64,000 nucleotides of DNA from Mytilus californianus. Taxonomy: Eukaryota > Mollusca > Bivalvia > Mytilida > Mytilidae. Shown in pieces: positions 34,282 to 45,615 of the stretch. The notes under the pieces were generated by a model. It saw only the letters and a program-made list of their open reading frames with translations. It ran no database searches and was not told the origin of the DNA. The position numbers and the translations under genes were made by a program. The first letter of the stretch is position 1; each line of letters opens with the position of its first letter. The DNA is taken from assembly GCF_021869535.1 (NCBI RefSeq), contig NW_026262734.1, positions 79,484,339 through 79,548,338 of the forward strand. The letters run 5' to 3'.

Positions 34282-35947
34282 TAACGTCACGGTACCCAAA
34301 TTGCACCGAGTACCCAAATTGCACCTATTTAGCAAAAGTAGCAGCGGAAATCTTACAAGTTTTCTTAGAGACTAAACAATTTGTATTTTTATGATTTGAC
34401 ATTATGCACGTCTTTCAACATAGGTAACGTCACGGTACCCAAATTGCACCTATTCAACATAAACAGCTGAGAAATTCTTAAAAGTTTTCTTTGAGACTAA
34501 ACAATTTGTATTTTAGTTATTTGACATTATACACGTCGTACGTGGGCAAAATAGGTGAATATATTCAATAATTACACCTTATGTAAGAATCCTGGGTTTT
34601 GATTGGTTGATAGCTAGTGTATTTTTCACCAATTTACTTTTATCAAATGAATATCGTTCATCTTTAAACAGCGCCGGGGTATATGATGGTATTTTGAACA
34701 GATATATCATGTTAAGGAGGGGTATTTTCAAAAAATACCAGTCGAGAGAATGTTAAATTTCGCGAGCCGTAAGGCGAGGGAAATTCATTCTCAACGTACA
34801 AAACGCATTGATGATCGTGACATAAAACGCATTGATGATCGTGACATTACAAGCGTCCAGTCGGATAGGGTACTGTGACGTTATTTACTGTGAACGTTTA
34901 GTGTGTGTATAGCGCCGGGGTATATGCAAAAAGGATATGCCTTTTTTACCCTCTCTGCCGTGGTATTTGCCAAAAAATACCCTATCCGACTGAACGCTTG
35001 TAATGTCACGATCATCAATGCGTTTTATGTCACGATCATCAATGCGTTTTGTACGTTAACATTCGGTGTAATTAAACAGATATAGCATGTTCTTGAGGGG
35101 TATTTGCGAAAAATACCAGTCTTGAGAATGAATTTCCCTCGCCTTACGGCTCGCGAAATTTAACATTCTCTCGACTGGTATTTTTTGAAAATACCCCTCC
35201 TTAACATGATATATCTGTTCAAAATACCACGGCAGAGAGGGTAAAAAAGGCATATCCTTTTTGCATATACCCCGGCGCTATACACACACTAAACGTTCAC
35301 AGTAAATAACGTCACAGTACCCAAATTGCACCGAGTACCCAAATTGCACCTATTTAGCAAAAATAGCAGCGGAAATCTTACAAGTTTCCTTTAAGACTAA
35401 ACACTTTGTATTTTTATGATTTGACATTATACACATCTTTTAACATATTAGGTAGATATATTTAAAAATACACAAAACGTTCACAGTATATATCAACAGA
35501 TGGTGTAATCACTGGAAAACATAAAATCTACGGAACGTCGCCATGCGACGTCCACAAAAAGTCATCTTTTAAAAATGAGCAAATAAAATATGTTACATGC
35601 ATCCATTTCTTAAAATATTAATAGTAAGCATGGACTAATGTCAAATTGTTCTAAATATTTGAAGAAATAAGACAAAACATCTGTTATTCAATTTTTAAGG
35701 ATGTGAATTTAAGCATGGATGCAATTTGGGTACTCCTCATTACAGAATCACGGCCGGATCGTTTGGAGGTCGGTTCACACCCTTTTTTCTATGATTCAAA
35801 ATGGATTCAAAATTAAATTGGTGTAACTATATAGTAAATAAGGATACATCTACAAAATAAACACAGAATGAAAACTTTTGTCTTTATCATAAATAAACGT
35901 AGGCGGAAAAACTGTCAAAATAGGTGCAAATTGGGTACAGTCACGTT
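34282..35947. mobile_element. Composite foldback-like element
   Basis: The left edge carries 'aacgtcacggtacccaaatt' with a doubled 'gtacccaaattgcacc'; the right edge (35916-35947) is the inverse, 'aggtgcaaattgggtacagt' then 'cacgtta'. Between them lie two direct copies of a ~140 bp block (34282-34423 and 35307-35450), a partial third (34424-34545) and a large nested palindrome. There is no transposase. The whole is best read as a foldback-type or layered non-autonomous element; its superfamily is unknown. Confidence 0.6.
34687..35319. repeat. Nested palindrome A-B-C-B'-A'-C'
   Basis: A (34687-34794) is inverted at 35122-35229; B (34795-34872) is inverted at 34978-35055; C (about 34873-34968) is inverted at about 35222-35319. 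A further partial direct copy of A sits at 35077-35130, between B' and A'. A and B adjoin, so they can form one ~186 bp stem interrupted only by that extra copy. B itself holds a 25-26 bp duplication ('aaaacgcattgatgatcgtg' twice). Arms are near-identical, implying recent origin or ongoing correction. Confidence 0.85.
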
Positions 35948-36166
35948 AGATATATTTGAATATACACAAAACGTTCACAGTATACATCAACAGATGAAGT
36001 ATTAACTGGTAAAGGAAAATGTACGGAAACGTCGCCATGCGACGTCCACAAAAAGGTCATCTTTTAAAAATGAGCAAATACAATATGTTACAAGCCTCCA
36101 TTTCTTAAAAGATGAATAATAAGCATAGATTAATCTCAAATTGTTCTAAATATTTGAAGAAATAAA
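35452..36166 (+). repeat. Direct duplicate blocks (~215 bp)
   Basis: 35459-35672 and 35947-36166 share 'acacaaaacgttcacagtat', 'cgtcgccatgcgacgtccac', 'aaaaatgagcaaata' and 'tctaaatatttgaagaaata'. 'gtcgccatgcgac' is a perfect short palindrome. Together with the blocks at 34282 and 35307 this makes the locus a stack of duplicated modules. Confidence 0.75.
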
Positions 36167-36188
36167 AGATGGCTAGGATGAAAAATTT

Positions 36189-36362
36189 TGTCCTGCCTTT
36201 TTATTTTTCACTATATTCGGTCCTGCCTTTTAATTTTTCACTCTATTCGGTCCTGCCTTTTTTTTTTAAGTTTATCCTGACTTCATTTTACCTCAATTGT
36301 CATCCTGACTTTTTTTTTACTCAAAACTCCTGTCCTGCCTATTTTTTTCAAATTTCATCCTA
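36189..36362 (+). repeat. Minisatellite, ~30 bp units
   Basis: 'tcctgcctttttatttttca' plus 'ctatattcgg' repeats about six times, with later units drifting to 'tcctgacttcattttacctc'. The frame over it reads LPF.FSLYSV repeats and is a by-product. Confidence 0.75.
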
Positions 36363-37359
36363 TGAGGAATAGGCCTATGGTGAAAAAGATGGCATTTTGA
36401 TTCGAAAAGGAGGTCGGTGACCCCATTTTTTATTGGCTAAGCTTTAAGCTTTTACTTAGCCTAAACTGAAAATGGAATTTAAAGAAGATATAATTGGAAG
36501 ATCTGAATAGAAGGATTTGGCTATAAGACGTTACGTATGATAAGTTTATCAATTACCACTTTGCGTACCATAGTAAAATAATTTGGATTATCGCCCATTG
36601 TTTTTTTTAAAGAAGCATGCCACATCGTCAGATACATGTGTACACAAGCAAAGTAAAACTATTAGAAGCTAAATCAAAAGGTAAATATTTACTTTCATAT
36701 ATTTCATTCTATGCCAAAATAATGTTATTATTACAAACAATTTGTTTCTTCTATCAAGTTGTTTGTTATCACGCGGCAAGCAAACAAATAACTATGGCAT
36801 GCACCTATAGCAGTATAGGTTGCAATTCTGTAAATATAGACAATGCAATTTCCCATAGGAACTCCCTTTGCGGCTAAAACTGTGCCACTTTTACTATGAA
36901 ATTTCGTGAACAAATATATCCCAGAACGGAATGTTGATATGCACTACTATTTTATTCAAAGGTCAAAATATATATGGCTGTGCGTCATATTTTCAACATT
37001 TATATACCATGAACTTCTAAGAGTTTTAACTTATACTTAAATTCTATACCACCCTACCTCCACTTTTGGACCTCCTAAGAATTAAATTTTAGGCGCTATC
37101 ATGTTTTTCTATACTGGCTCTATGAGATGAAACAGCGGAGAGATCATATCTGGGAACCAGTACGTTAACAAAATATGAATATTATATTAAAAGAAGCATT
37201 GCTTGTGAAACAGCTGTATTTACAAAATGCAACCTTTAGCAATTAATATTGAATATTTCTATGATGTAGATCGCCTCTAGAAACTTCCAAAAGATATCAG
37301 ATTGGTGGTCTTTAAGGGCATCGGCCGTCGTTCATTATTTGTTTTCCGAATATAAAAAA

Positions 37360-37745
37360 AGAGGATGTGATATGATCACGGAGATATGGTTGCCAATGAG
37401 ACAACTCTCCACAAGAGACCAAATAACGCAGAAATTAACAACTATAGGTCACCGTACGGCCTTTAACAATGAGCAACGCCCATACCGCATAGTCAGCTAT
37501 TATAAAAAAGACTCAATGACACATGTAAAACAATTCAAACGAGAAAACCAACGGTCAAATTATGTACAAAACATGCAAAATAGTAAACGAAAAACTAATA
37601 TATGTAACACAACAACAAACGACAACCACTGAATTACAGGCTCCGTATACTTGGGACAGGCAAATAAAGAACGTGGCGGGGTTAAACATGTTAGCAGGCG
37701 CCCAACCCTTCTCGACTCTATTATCACACACATCCTATGGATAAT
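37360..37745 (+). repeat. Dispersed repeat family A, longest plus copy
   Basis: 'gttgccaatgagacaactct', 'aactataggtcaccgtacgg', 'cccataccgcatagtcagct', 'cgacaaccactgaattacag', 'gtggcggggttaaacatgtt', 'gcgcccaaccctt'. This is the best-preserved copy and can serve as the reference for the family. From memory it is very abundant in mussel genomes. Confidence 0.8.
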
Positions 37746-38640
37746 GAACCATAACAGATGACTGTGATAAGGAGTGACCAGATTCACTACTTTGAGATAT
37801 TAGGCATCCTGCTGGTGCTTTAATAACACTATCTCGACAGACATTAATTCACACACAGATTGCTCACTCACTTCTATATCATCAACAATTTATATACTAG
37901 TCAGACATAAAAACTTTGATTGTATGACCCCCCCCAGCTGTATGATATCTTTGGCAATGACCCCCCCCCCCCCCCCTAAAATGTACCGACCCCCTCAGCT
38001 GATAAATAATGACTGTTCCCTAACCTGTGACGATGGTGTATAATAAGAACAAACTATATATCTTCTGATAACTATTTTTATCCTTTTCATAATTATGTCA
38101 GCAAGAATGTACGAAATTATGTGTATGGCATTTTCAGACTATAATTCGAAAAAAGCCTGAAAAGTTCTATAAAGCTGGCATAGTCGAGATGCTTATAGTC
38201 GAGATGCTTATTTTTTTTTTTTATTGACAATATTTATTTTACTATTTCGTTTGGAGGACGTATTTTCCAACAGACCACTGACATTCCTATGGGAACCAAC
38301 AGTACTAAAGTTTGCCGACTTTCACATGCTATTTATAAGGTGAAGTCATCTCTAAGGAAGCATTATGAACCCCATAAAAACGATCAACGATCTTGGGGCC
38401 ATTAAGGTTTTGGTTTGCATGTGTTGTATAGTCTCTTTTCTATTGTTGACCGTATCCTTACCGCGTTATAATATCTTTATATTTGTTTGTGTCGCACTCC
38501 AATAGACGTCTACTCTACATTGCCTTCCATTCCTTTTAGCTTTCATTTAAGTACGACAATTATGTAACCATTGATTAAAAATCTAAAAATCAAAATGAAC
38601 ATGATTACCTTTTTTTTAATGTTTAGGTCTAAAAAAGACT
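37746..38640. other. C-rich runs, no gene
   Basis: C7 and a longer poly-C run at about 37928-37934 and 37960-37976, the short duplication 'tagtcgagatgcttat' twice at 38180-38211, and a candidate acceptor (TTTTTTTTAATGTTTAG) ending at 38626 that could start the zinc-finger exon. Confidence 0.5.
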
Positions 38641-38661
38641 AAAACACAGCATAGTGTTTAA

Positions 38662-40481
38662 AAGAGGCCTGAATCAACCAAAAAGATCGAAATACCTGTA
38701 CCGGAAGTGGATAAAATCAAACTAGTTATGGATGGAACAACTGACAGTTTTGATATTGAAAGGAATGGAGAGCCTTACAAACATGACAAATCCAATATTG
38801 ACAATGGTAAACCATGCTATATCAATATTGTTAAAAATGGCAAGCCTTTAAAAGACGATTTGGATGAAAAACCTATTCAAACCAATACATGTAATGAGCT
38901 ATTGTTAAAAAATGATTTTTTGAAGACAATCATTCAAAAATACACTAAGGTGAGACCTTATAAATGTGAAACTTGCGGCAAAACATTTTCTCAGACCGGT
39001 AACTTGAAGAATCACATTAAAATGCATACCGGTGATAAGGCCCATCAATGCAATGTTTGTGGTAAAGGGTTTACTTACAAAAGCGTTTTGTTGGGTCACA
39101 TGATAATCCATTCTGAAAAAAGGTCCTTTAATTGCAATGTTTGTTGTAAAATGTTTCGTCGTCTTGGTGATTTACAGAAACACGAAAGAATACACACAGG
39201 CGAAAAACCTTATAAATGTGAGATTTGTAGTCAAGGTTTTTGTTGGCAATACAATTTCTTAAAACATATGTCAAAGCATACAGATTTTCGTCACAAATGT
39301 GATGTATGTGAGAAAGGATTTGTATGGAGTGGTGACTTGTTGAATCACAGAAAAATACATACAGGCGACACGTCATATCAATGTGAAACTTGTGGGAAAG
39401 GTTTTAATAGAATTGGTGTATTAAATAGACACATGAAAACACATACTGGTGAAAAAAACTTTGAATGTGAGATTTGTTGGAAAAAGTGTTCAACAGCTGG
39501 AAACCTAAAGTTACATAGGGAAATTCATTCTGACAAAAGATCGTACAAATGTGATCTATGTGAAAAATCATTCAGGCGTAAAGATCACCTCAATTCACAC
39601 TTGGCTATACATACCGGGGATAAACCTCATGAATGTGATTTATGTGGAAAACCATTCAGACACTATGGAAACTTAAAAGTACATTTGAGAACCCATTCCG
39701 ATGAAAAGCCTCACACATGCAGCATGTGTGGAATTAAAATTAGGGATAAGAATGACTTAAAGAAGCACATGAGAATACATACTGGTGAAAAACCATATAT
39801 CAAATGCAACATATGTGGTAGAGAATTCTCTAAGAGTGGGGACTTAAAAAGACACACAAAAACGCATACGGATGAAAAATTGTTCGAGTGTAATGTATGC
39901 AAAAAACGTTTTGCCACTAAACAATACCTTCAGAAGCACATGCAAATACACAAAGGTGCACGTGAGAAATCAAACATTTGTAACGTATGTGGCAAATGTT
40001 TTACCAGTAATGCAAAACTATATGGGCACATGAAAATACATACTGGTGATCAACTCCATGATTGTAACGTATGTGGTAAATTATTTGGTAGCAGTGATAA
40101 TTTAGATACACACATGAGAACACACACTGGTGAAACACGTTTATATAAATGTGTTGTGTGTAACACGGGTTTTAATACAAACACCAACATGCGAGCACAT
40201 ATGAAGAGTCAACATGTTGGCATAAAACCGTATAATTGCGGTGTTTGCAAAAATCATTCTTTCGACATGACGCATTACAAAAACATTTGAAAACGCATAC
40301 TGGTGAAAACAAAGTATCATGTGATATATGTGACAAAATCTTTCGCTCTAATAGATCGTTACAGAATCACAGGAGAATACATACAGGTGAGAATCCATTT
40401 ACATGTAGCAAATGTGAAGAGACGTTTCGTTCAGCTGTTTCACTGAATAATCACATGAGAAGCCATAGTCAAAAAACCTAA
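38662..40481 (+). CDS. C2H2 zinc-finger protein, 18 fingers, one frameshift
   Basis: The frame is open from 38662; the first ATG is 38728 (MDGTTDSFDIERNGEP), which I take as start, with a likely acceptor at 38626 placing upstream sequence in an exon or leader. A ~70-residue acidic/Lys N-terminus has no KRAB, BTB or ZAD domain. Fifteen C2H2 fingers follow from YKCETCGKTFSQTGNLKNH, joined mostly by TGEKP-like linkers (TGDKP, SDEKP, TGEKN). In finger 16 the frame breaks in a five-A run at 40249-40253. The finger continues in the next frame (FFRHDALQKHLKTH), followed by fingers 17 and 18 and a stop at 40479. One more A would give CGVCKKSF and a seamless finger. As given, the main frame ends at 40290. 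Finger proteins of this type act as nuclear DNA-binding regulators; the target cannot be told. The otherwise intact 1.75 kb frame argues that the gene is alive and that the break is very recent or an error. Confidence 0.88.
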
Positions 40482-40889
40482 AGACTAGAGTGATGTATAT
40501 TATACGTGATGTCATCAAAGAAAACAAAAGGTTGAATACACACGGGTATGTCCGTTTTCGAAATGCAGACAACATCTGAAACGTGATTTATGTGATAGTT
40601 TGGACGACTTAATTAACTGAGTCAATCACACTTCAAACTTATCGAAGGTTAACTTAATATACAAGTACTTGGTGTACTATACGCTCTGTTATTCCAAATT
40701 TCTAAAACTCATAAGAATTATATTTTGTTTTTGTTATGTTGTGACAGAGAGGCACACAAAAGTTATTAAATACGTTGTGAAAGCTATATTTTTTTTATAT
40801 CACTGAATTTTATGCACATCTCCGGAGTTATAAATGATACATTCAGTTTGGAGAATGACGGGTCTGTATATAGGGGGGTGGGGGTTCCC

Positions 40890-41070
40890 TCCATTCCTGT
40901 ATTCTTTAATTTTTGTGTCATTGTTCTCTATTCTTTACATTTTCAGACCCCATTATTCTCGTTTCTTTATATTTTAGCACCCCATTATATTCTTTGTTCT
41001 TTATATTTTACCACCCCATTATTCTCTATTCTTTATTTTTTTTGTCTGTTATTCTCTATTTATTCAACCT
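40890..41070 (+). repeat. Minisatellite, ~32 bp units
   Basis: 'accccattattctc.ttctt' and 'tatatttta' recur about five times. It lies in the 3' flank of the zinc-finger gene. Overlapping frames rich in Phe/Leu/Ser are by-products. Confidence 0.72.
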
Positions 41071-41244
41071 CATCCAGACATTTGTATACATTTGTATATG
41101 GTTCAGATTTATGAAAAATAGTTTTAGCCGTTTCAACTGTTTCAAGAGTTGAACACAGATGCATATACAAAAAAATTCTTATCTACAGTATATAAACTCG
41201 TCACAGATACCAGGAATAAAATATGCTAATTATAAAATTTATAA

Positions 41245-41510
41245 AAATAAGAAGATGACACACAGTGATATGATTGCAATTGAGATAACTCTCCACTAGA
41301 GACTAAATGACACAGACTTAACAACTATTATAGGTCACCGAACGGCCTTCAATAGTGAGTAAAACGCATACCGCATAGCCGCACATTGACAAATGAAAAA
41401 CCATTCCAACGAGAAAACTTACGTTCTAATTTATGTACAAAATGATGAACGAAAAACAAATACGGTACACAAAAACAAACGACGACCACTGAATTATAGA
41501 CTGCTGACTA
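41245..41510 (+). repeat. Dispersed repeat family A, plus copy
   Basis: 'gagataactctccactagag', 'ataggtcaccgaacggcctt', 'cataccgcatagccgc', 'acgaccactgaattatagac'. It runs straight into a minus-strand family D block (41505-41610: 'gatgcgcctttcgtctacaa', 'gacgctcgaata', 'gaagagcat'), so the two families can be joined. Confidence 0.75.
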
Positions 41511-41699
41511 GTATGTCAGATGCGCCTTTCGTCTACAAAAGACTCACCATTGACGCTCGAATAAAACAGTTAAAACTGCCAAATAAAGTACGAAATTGAA
41601 GAGCATTTAGTGTCCGTTATGTATGCATGACAATGATATCAAAATGTAGGCATACATAAGTACATGCGCGAAGTGAATACAAGAGGAATGTGTATGCGA

Positions 41700-41880
41700 G
41701 AATTTTTTACTTTCTGCTCCGTGTTGAAGACTTCACTGTGACTTTGAGATAAAGAACAAAAATAAAAGCGCTGACCATTATGGCATATGCCTTTTGTGTG
41801 TTTTTTGCTGTGCATGTACTGATTTTGTGTTATGGATGGATAAACTATATTCGTTGTTTTTCCATTATTCATGATCAATC
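41700..41880 (+). repeat. Dispersed repeat family B
   Basis: 'gctccgtgttgaagacttca', 'ctgtgactttgagataaaga', 'gctgtgcatgtactgattt', 'tatggatggata'. The minus-strand 125-codon open frame across it (41639-42016) is not supported as a gene because the family is dispersed and breaks elsewhere. Confidence 0.7.
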
Positions 41881-42194
41881 TAAACAAATCTAGACAAATT
41901 AATTGTACATTTATGAATGAAAGGGTATTAAAACGAGAGAAAGGAAAAAAAGAAGAAAAAAAACAACAGAAAACCAATGCAGAATAAACAGAAACATGTG
42001 TGAAAAACATACCCAAAGATGAATCTTACAATCAGGTACATACATTTGTTGTGCATTTAAGCTATTTTATTGAGTATTGAACCCGCTCCCCCTTTTAAAG
42101 CTCCCCCCCTCCCCGTGATAACGAAAGGTTAACATAATATTTCATGATGATTATCAGTTAAAAAAAATAATGAGTATATATGTACATAATCTGA

Positions 42195-42450
42195 TGTTCA
42201 GTAGTTGTCGTTTGTTGATGTGGTTCATGAGTGTTTCTCGTTTCTCGTTTTTTATATAGATTAGACCGTTGGTTTTCCCGTTTGAATGGTTTTACTCTAG
42301 TAATTTTTGGGGCCCTTTATAGCTTGCTGTTCGGTGTGAGCCAAGGCTCCGTGTTGAAGACCGTACTTTGACCTATAATGGTTTACTTTTATATATTGTG
42401 ACTTGGATGGAGAGTTGCCTCATTGGCACTCATACCTCATCTCCTTATAT
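42195..42450 (-). repeat. Dispersed repeat family A, minus copy
   Basis: 'cagtagttgtcgtttgttg', 'ggccctttatagcttgctgt', 'gagccaaggctccgtgttga', 'tcattggcactcatacctca'. The same subtype (with the 'gctccgtgttgaag' block) recurs at 43505-43625. Confidence 0.72.
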
Positions 42451-42596
42451 CTTTATAATATCTGTATTAAAGCTTGAGGCGACAAACAATTAAAAAGAAT
42501 TAAGCCTCCTCTCATTCCGATTTGCATGTAAGATTTGTCACACCTTCGACGCGCTAAACACCAAGCCGCTATCATCATACGTATAATCACTCGACT

Positions 42597-42655
42597 TCTC
42601 CTCCTCCTCCTCCTCCTCCTCCTCCTCTTCCTCCTCCCCTTCCTCCTCCACCACC

Positions 42656-42692
<37 letters not shown>
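42597..42692. repeat. Trinucleotide microsatellites (CTC)n and (ATC)n
   Basis: A CTC/CTT-rich run at about 42597-42652 followed by twelve ATC at about 42656-42692. Frames of poly-Leu, poly-Arg, poly-Ile or poly-Met across it are artefacts. Confidence 0.92.
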
Positions 42693-42899
42693 ATTTCATC
42701 AATTTGAAAGATGCATATAATTCTGTGATTTTGTACAGTTTACAAATATCTTGTAAATAAATAAAACCCAGGAAATTTTAACAAATGGAAAAATCAAAAT
42801 GTTTTCGATGACTTATAACAAGAAAAGGAAGAGAAAAATATCTGTGTAAGCTTATAAAGTATCAACTCACAAGTAATACACGATGCATGGTCATGATGG

Positions 42900-43500
42900 T
42901 CTTATGTTTAGATTCTAGGTACTGACGTTGTTTATCATTTTAATAACATGTTAAAGTATTCTTATGTTTGTCTTTTTGAATATTACTATTGCTGTCTTGG
43001 TGTATTTTTTGTGATATCCATTTGACGTGGCTCGGTACTTGTACATTCCGTCATTGTGTTATTGTGCTATGGTAAATATTTGTATTTTTGGTCTTTCATT
43101 TTTACTTATGTGCTTTTTCTATATGCCCTTTTGTGTTTCTTTGTTAAATATTTGTTTGTTTTTTGTAGTGATTAAGATTATAACACAATGTTGACAGTTG
43201 TACCCCTTTTTGACATTTTAACCTATTATGTCTATTTGTTTTGTACACACATCTTTGTCAATATAATGAAATTGTAATGCGACTGTCATACAAGTGAGAG
43301 CTTTAGCTAGCTATAAAACCAGGTTTAATCCACCATTTTCTACATAAGAAAATACCTGTACCAAGTCAGGAATATGACAGTTGTTATCCATTCGTTTGAT
43401 GTGTTATAGCTTTTGATTTTGTCATTTGATAAGGGATATTTCGTTTTGGGTTTTCCTCGGAGTTCGGTATTTTTTTTTTTATTTTACTTTTTATATAAAC
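42900..43500 (-). repeat. Dispersed repeat family E, longest (minus) copy
   Basis: Contains, in minus sense, the order 'cgaactccgaggaaaac', 'caaatgacaaaatcaaaagc', 'catattcctgacttggtaca', 'agaaaatggtggattaaacc', 'tggttttatagctagctaaa', then 'attataatgacaa..atg'-like tail. Plus copies: 50480-50640, 51500-51620, 57060-57190, 58200-58415. Confidence 0.65.
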
Positions 43501-43504
43501 ATGC

Positions 43505-43625
43505 TTTGTATGAGCCAAGGCTCCGTGTTGAAGACCGTACTGTGACCTATAATGGTTTACTTTTATAAATTTTGACTTGGATGGAAAGTTGTCTCATTGG
43601 CACTCATACCACATCTTCTTATATC
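43505..43625 (-). repeat. Dispersed repeat family A, short minus copy
   Basis: 'gagccaaggctccgtgttga', 'tgacctataatggtttact', 'tctcattggcactcatacca'. It follows the family E block without a gap, as does the family A/E neighbourhood at 50.5-50.9 kb. Confidence 0.72.
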
Positions 43626-43794
43626 TATATAGATGCAAAATGTACCCTGCAACAAAACAAACACTCTAACACTTTGGTACATGTCACAACTTGATATGTG
43701 GAAATGAAAGCAGACTGACGACGTATCTAAACAGTACCAGTGCCTTTAAGACAAATCCTACTATTCAAATCTACCAATGGGGTCTAATAGGGGT

Positions 43795-43814
43795 GGGGGG
43801 GGGGGGGGGGGGGG
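43795..43814. repeat. Poly-G tract
   Basis: Twenty consecutive G. Likely length-variable and error-prone. Confidence 0.88.
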
Positions 43815-44097
43815 AGGAGCAGATTCCTATATCCCGGTTATCATTGTAATAATAAAAGCTAGTAATTTCACGTGTCCCGCTCGACTGCGTGTCCTTTTTT
43901 CAAGCACAATAATTTGACTTTAACATGTAAAGCTTACAAAAAATTGGCCAATCCCACACCACGCTTAAACCCAAATGAGACCCACTACCAATAATATCTT
44001 CTCCAAATTTTATTTTCAGTTAAGCCTAGGTAAAAGCTTGAAACAAAAATGGGGTCGATATAAATCTTATCCCCACACCCCCACCCCCTAAAATCAA

Positions 44098-44275
44098 ATG
44101 TACTTATATGATGTGCAAATATCCTTATATATGATGTGCATTTCCCTTATATTATGTACAAACATCTTTATATGATGTGGTTGTGTCATTATATTATGTG
44201 CATATAACCTTATGTGATGTGGTTCGGTTTACTTCATTATATGATGTCGAAACGTCATTATATGATGTGGTATGG
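44098..44275 (+). repeat. Minisatellite, ~22 bp units
   Basis: 'ttatatgatgtg' starts about eight units of 21-27 bases, alternating with worn forms such as 'ttatattatgtg'. The TTATATGATGT core is well kept while the second half of each unit varies freely. Confidence 0.8.
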
Positions 44276-44750
44276 TCAATGAACATGATAACGATTAGAA
44301 TGATTACTGTCTTCGTCATAACTGATTCCGATCTGCTTCTTTGGAAATAATATAAACACGACTCAAATTAGAAATCTGTAGCTATCGTTTGGAAAATGGT
44401 TGAGATTTGAAAAGAGATAAACCTTGGCATGTTGGTACCTCGTCTTAAGATGAAAAAATCACATCAGCTATTGTTGGAAAATTGTCAAGATATAAATTGC
44501 AAAGTTTAGTTTTAATCGATTGGTCTACAATAATTCAATTCAATATTTTATTGCCATATAAACTTTACAGTTTGTGACATATAACAAAACAAATGAAGAC
44601 AATAACTAAGTAACTCAATATATATATATACACGTTCAAGTAAATATTAAAGGGTCCCCCGTCCTCAGTTCTATTGACTTTTAAATGAAGGATCCTAGTT
44701 TATTCAATTGTGTTGGTGTTGATGGGTTAAGTATATATATAACTGGGTTA

Positions 44751-45615
44751 AGGGGTCTAAAGACAGCACAAACAACAATTTCCAAAAGACCAAAAAAAGT
44801 GAAAAAGTCTATTTTAACAAAACGCATTTGACTAACAGGTTGAACAACTGATGTTCTTAAACCCTGCTGACTGCCATTGGCGATTGCCAAATAAATTGAT
44901 CACCAGATCTAACGAAACGGATCTTAATATTAATTTAATACCAAACAGAAAACAATAAACTTGTGGAAGAGATGGTATACCACAAACATGAGGTGCAAAA
45001 ATTTGTACACCATATCCGGATTTCGACAATTAATGTCTCTTCAGTGATGTTAGGGATCGAAACGGTATTTGGAAGGCCATATAATTTACCTCAATTTAGG
45101 ATAGACTCTCGAATTTTAAAGAGTCGAAATAGGATGAACGGATCATATAAACCCGAAGGAAAATATAATACAAGCCCAAACGAAACAATATATTAAAGTC
45201 TAAATTGAAAACAACGTTCAAACCTATGATTGCGTTGGATAAAAACCGCAATTTTTATACGTGTGCATGTAAAAAAAATTTATTGGTAGAGGGGTCTAAA
45301 GACAGCACAAACAACAATTTCCAAAAGACCAAAAAAAGTGAAAAAGTCTATTTTAACAAAACGCATTTGACTAACAGGTCGAACAACTGATGTTCTTAAA
45401 CCCTGCTGACTGCCATTGGCGATTGCCAAATAAATTGATCACCAGATCTAACGAAACGGATCTTAATATTAATTTAATACCAGATATGGTGTACAAATTT
45501 TTGCACCTCATGTTTGTGGTATACCATCTCTTCCACAAGTTTATTGTTTTCTGTTTGGTATTAAATTAATATTAAGATCCGTTTCGTTAGATCTGGTGAT
45601 CAATTTATTTGGCAT
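44751..45615. repeat. Direct and inverted repeats at the reverse transcriptase 3' side
   Basis: 44751-44942 recurs directly at 45290-45481 with very few changes. 44885-45016 is also present inverted at 45483-45614, so the second direct copy is closed by a hairpin (arms about 45427-45481 and 45558-45614 around a ~76 base loop). The inverted arm overlaps the last codons of the minus-strand reverse transcriptase. Penelope-like elements are known for LTR-like repeats in direct or inverted order, which this fits. Confidence 0.8.

Noticed and set aside
34903-35253. Frames on both strands in the palindrome
   Set aside because: Arms of an inverted repeat give mirrored frames; no domain and no splice sites.
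39128-39917. Minus-strand frames under the zinc-finger exon
   Set aside because: Shadows of the plus-strand gene.
41639-42016. 125-codon minus-strand frame
   Set aside because: Lies over dispersed family B; the same sequence is broken in the two other copies, so no gene is supported.
42453-42720. Poly-Met/Arg and poly-Leu/Ile open frames
   Set aside because: Pure translation of (CTC)n/(ATC)n microsatellites.
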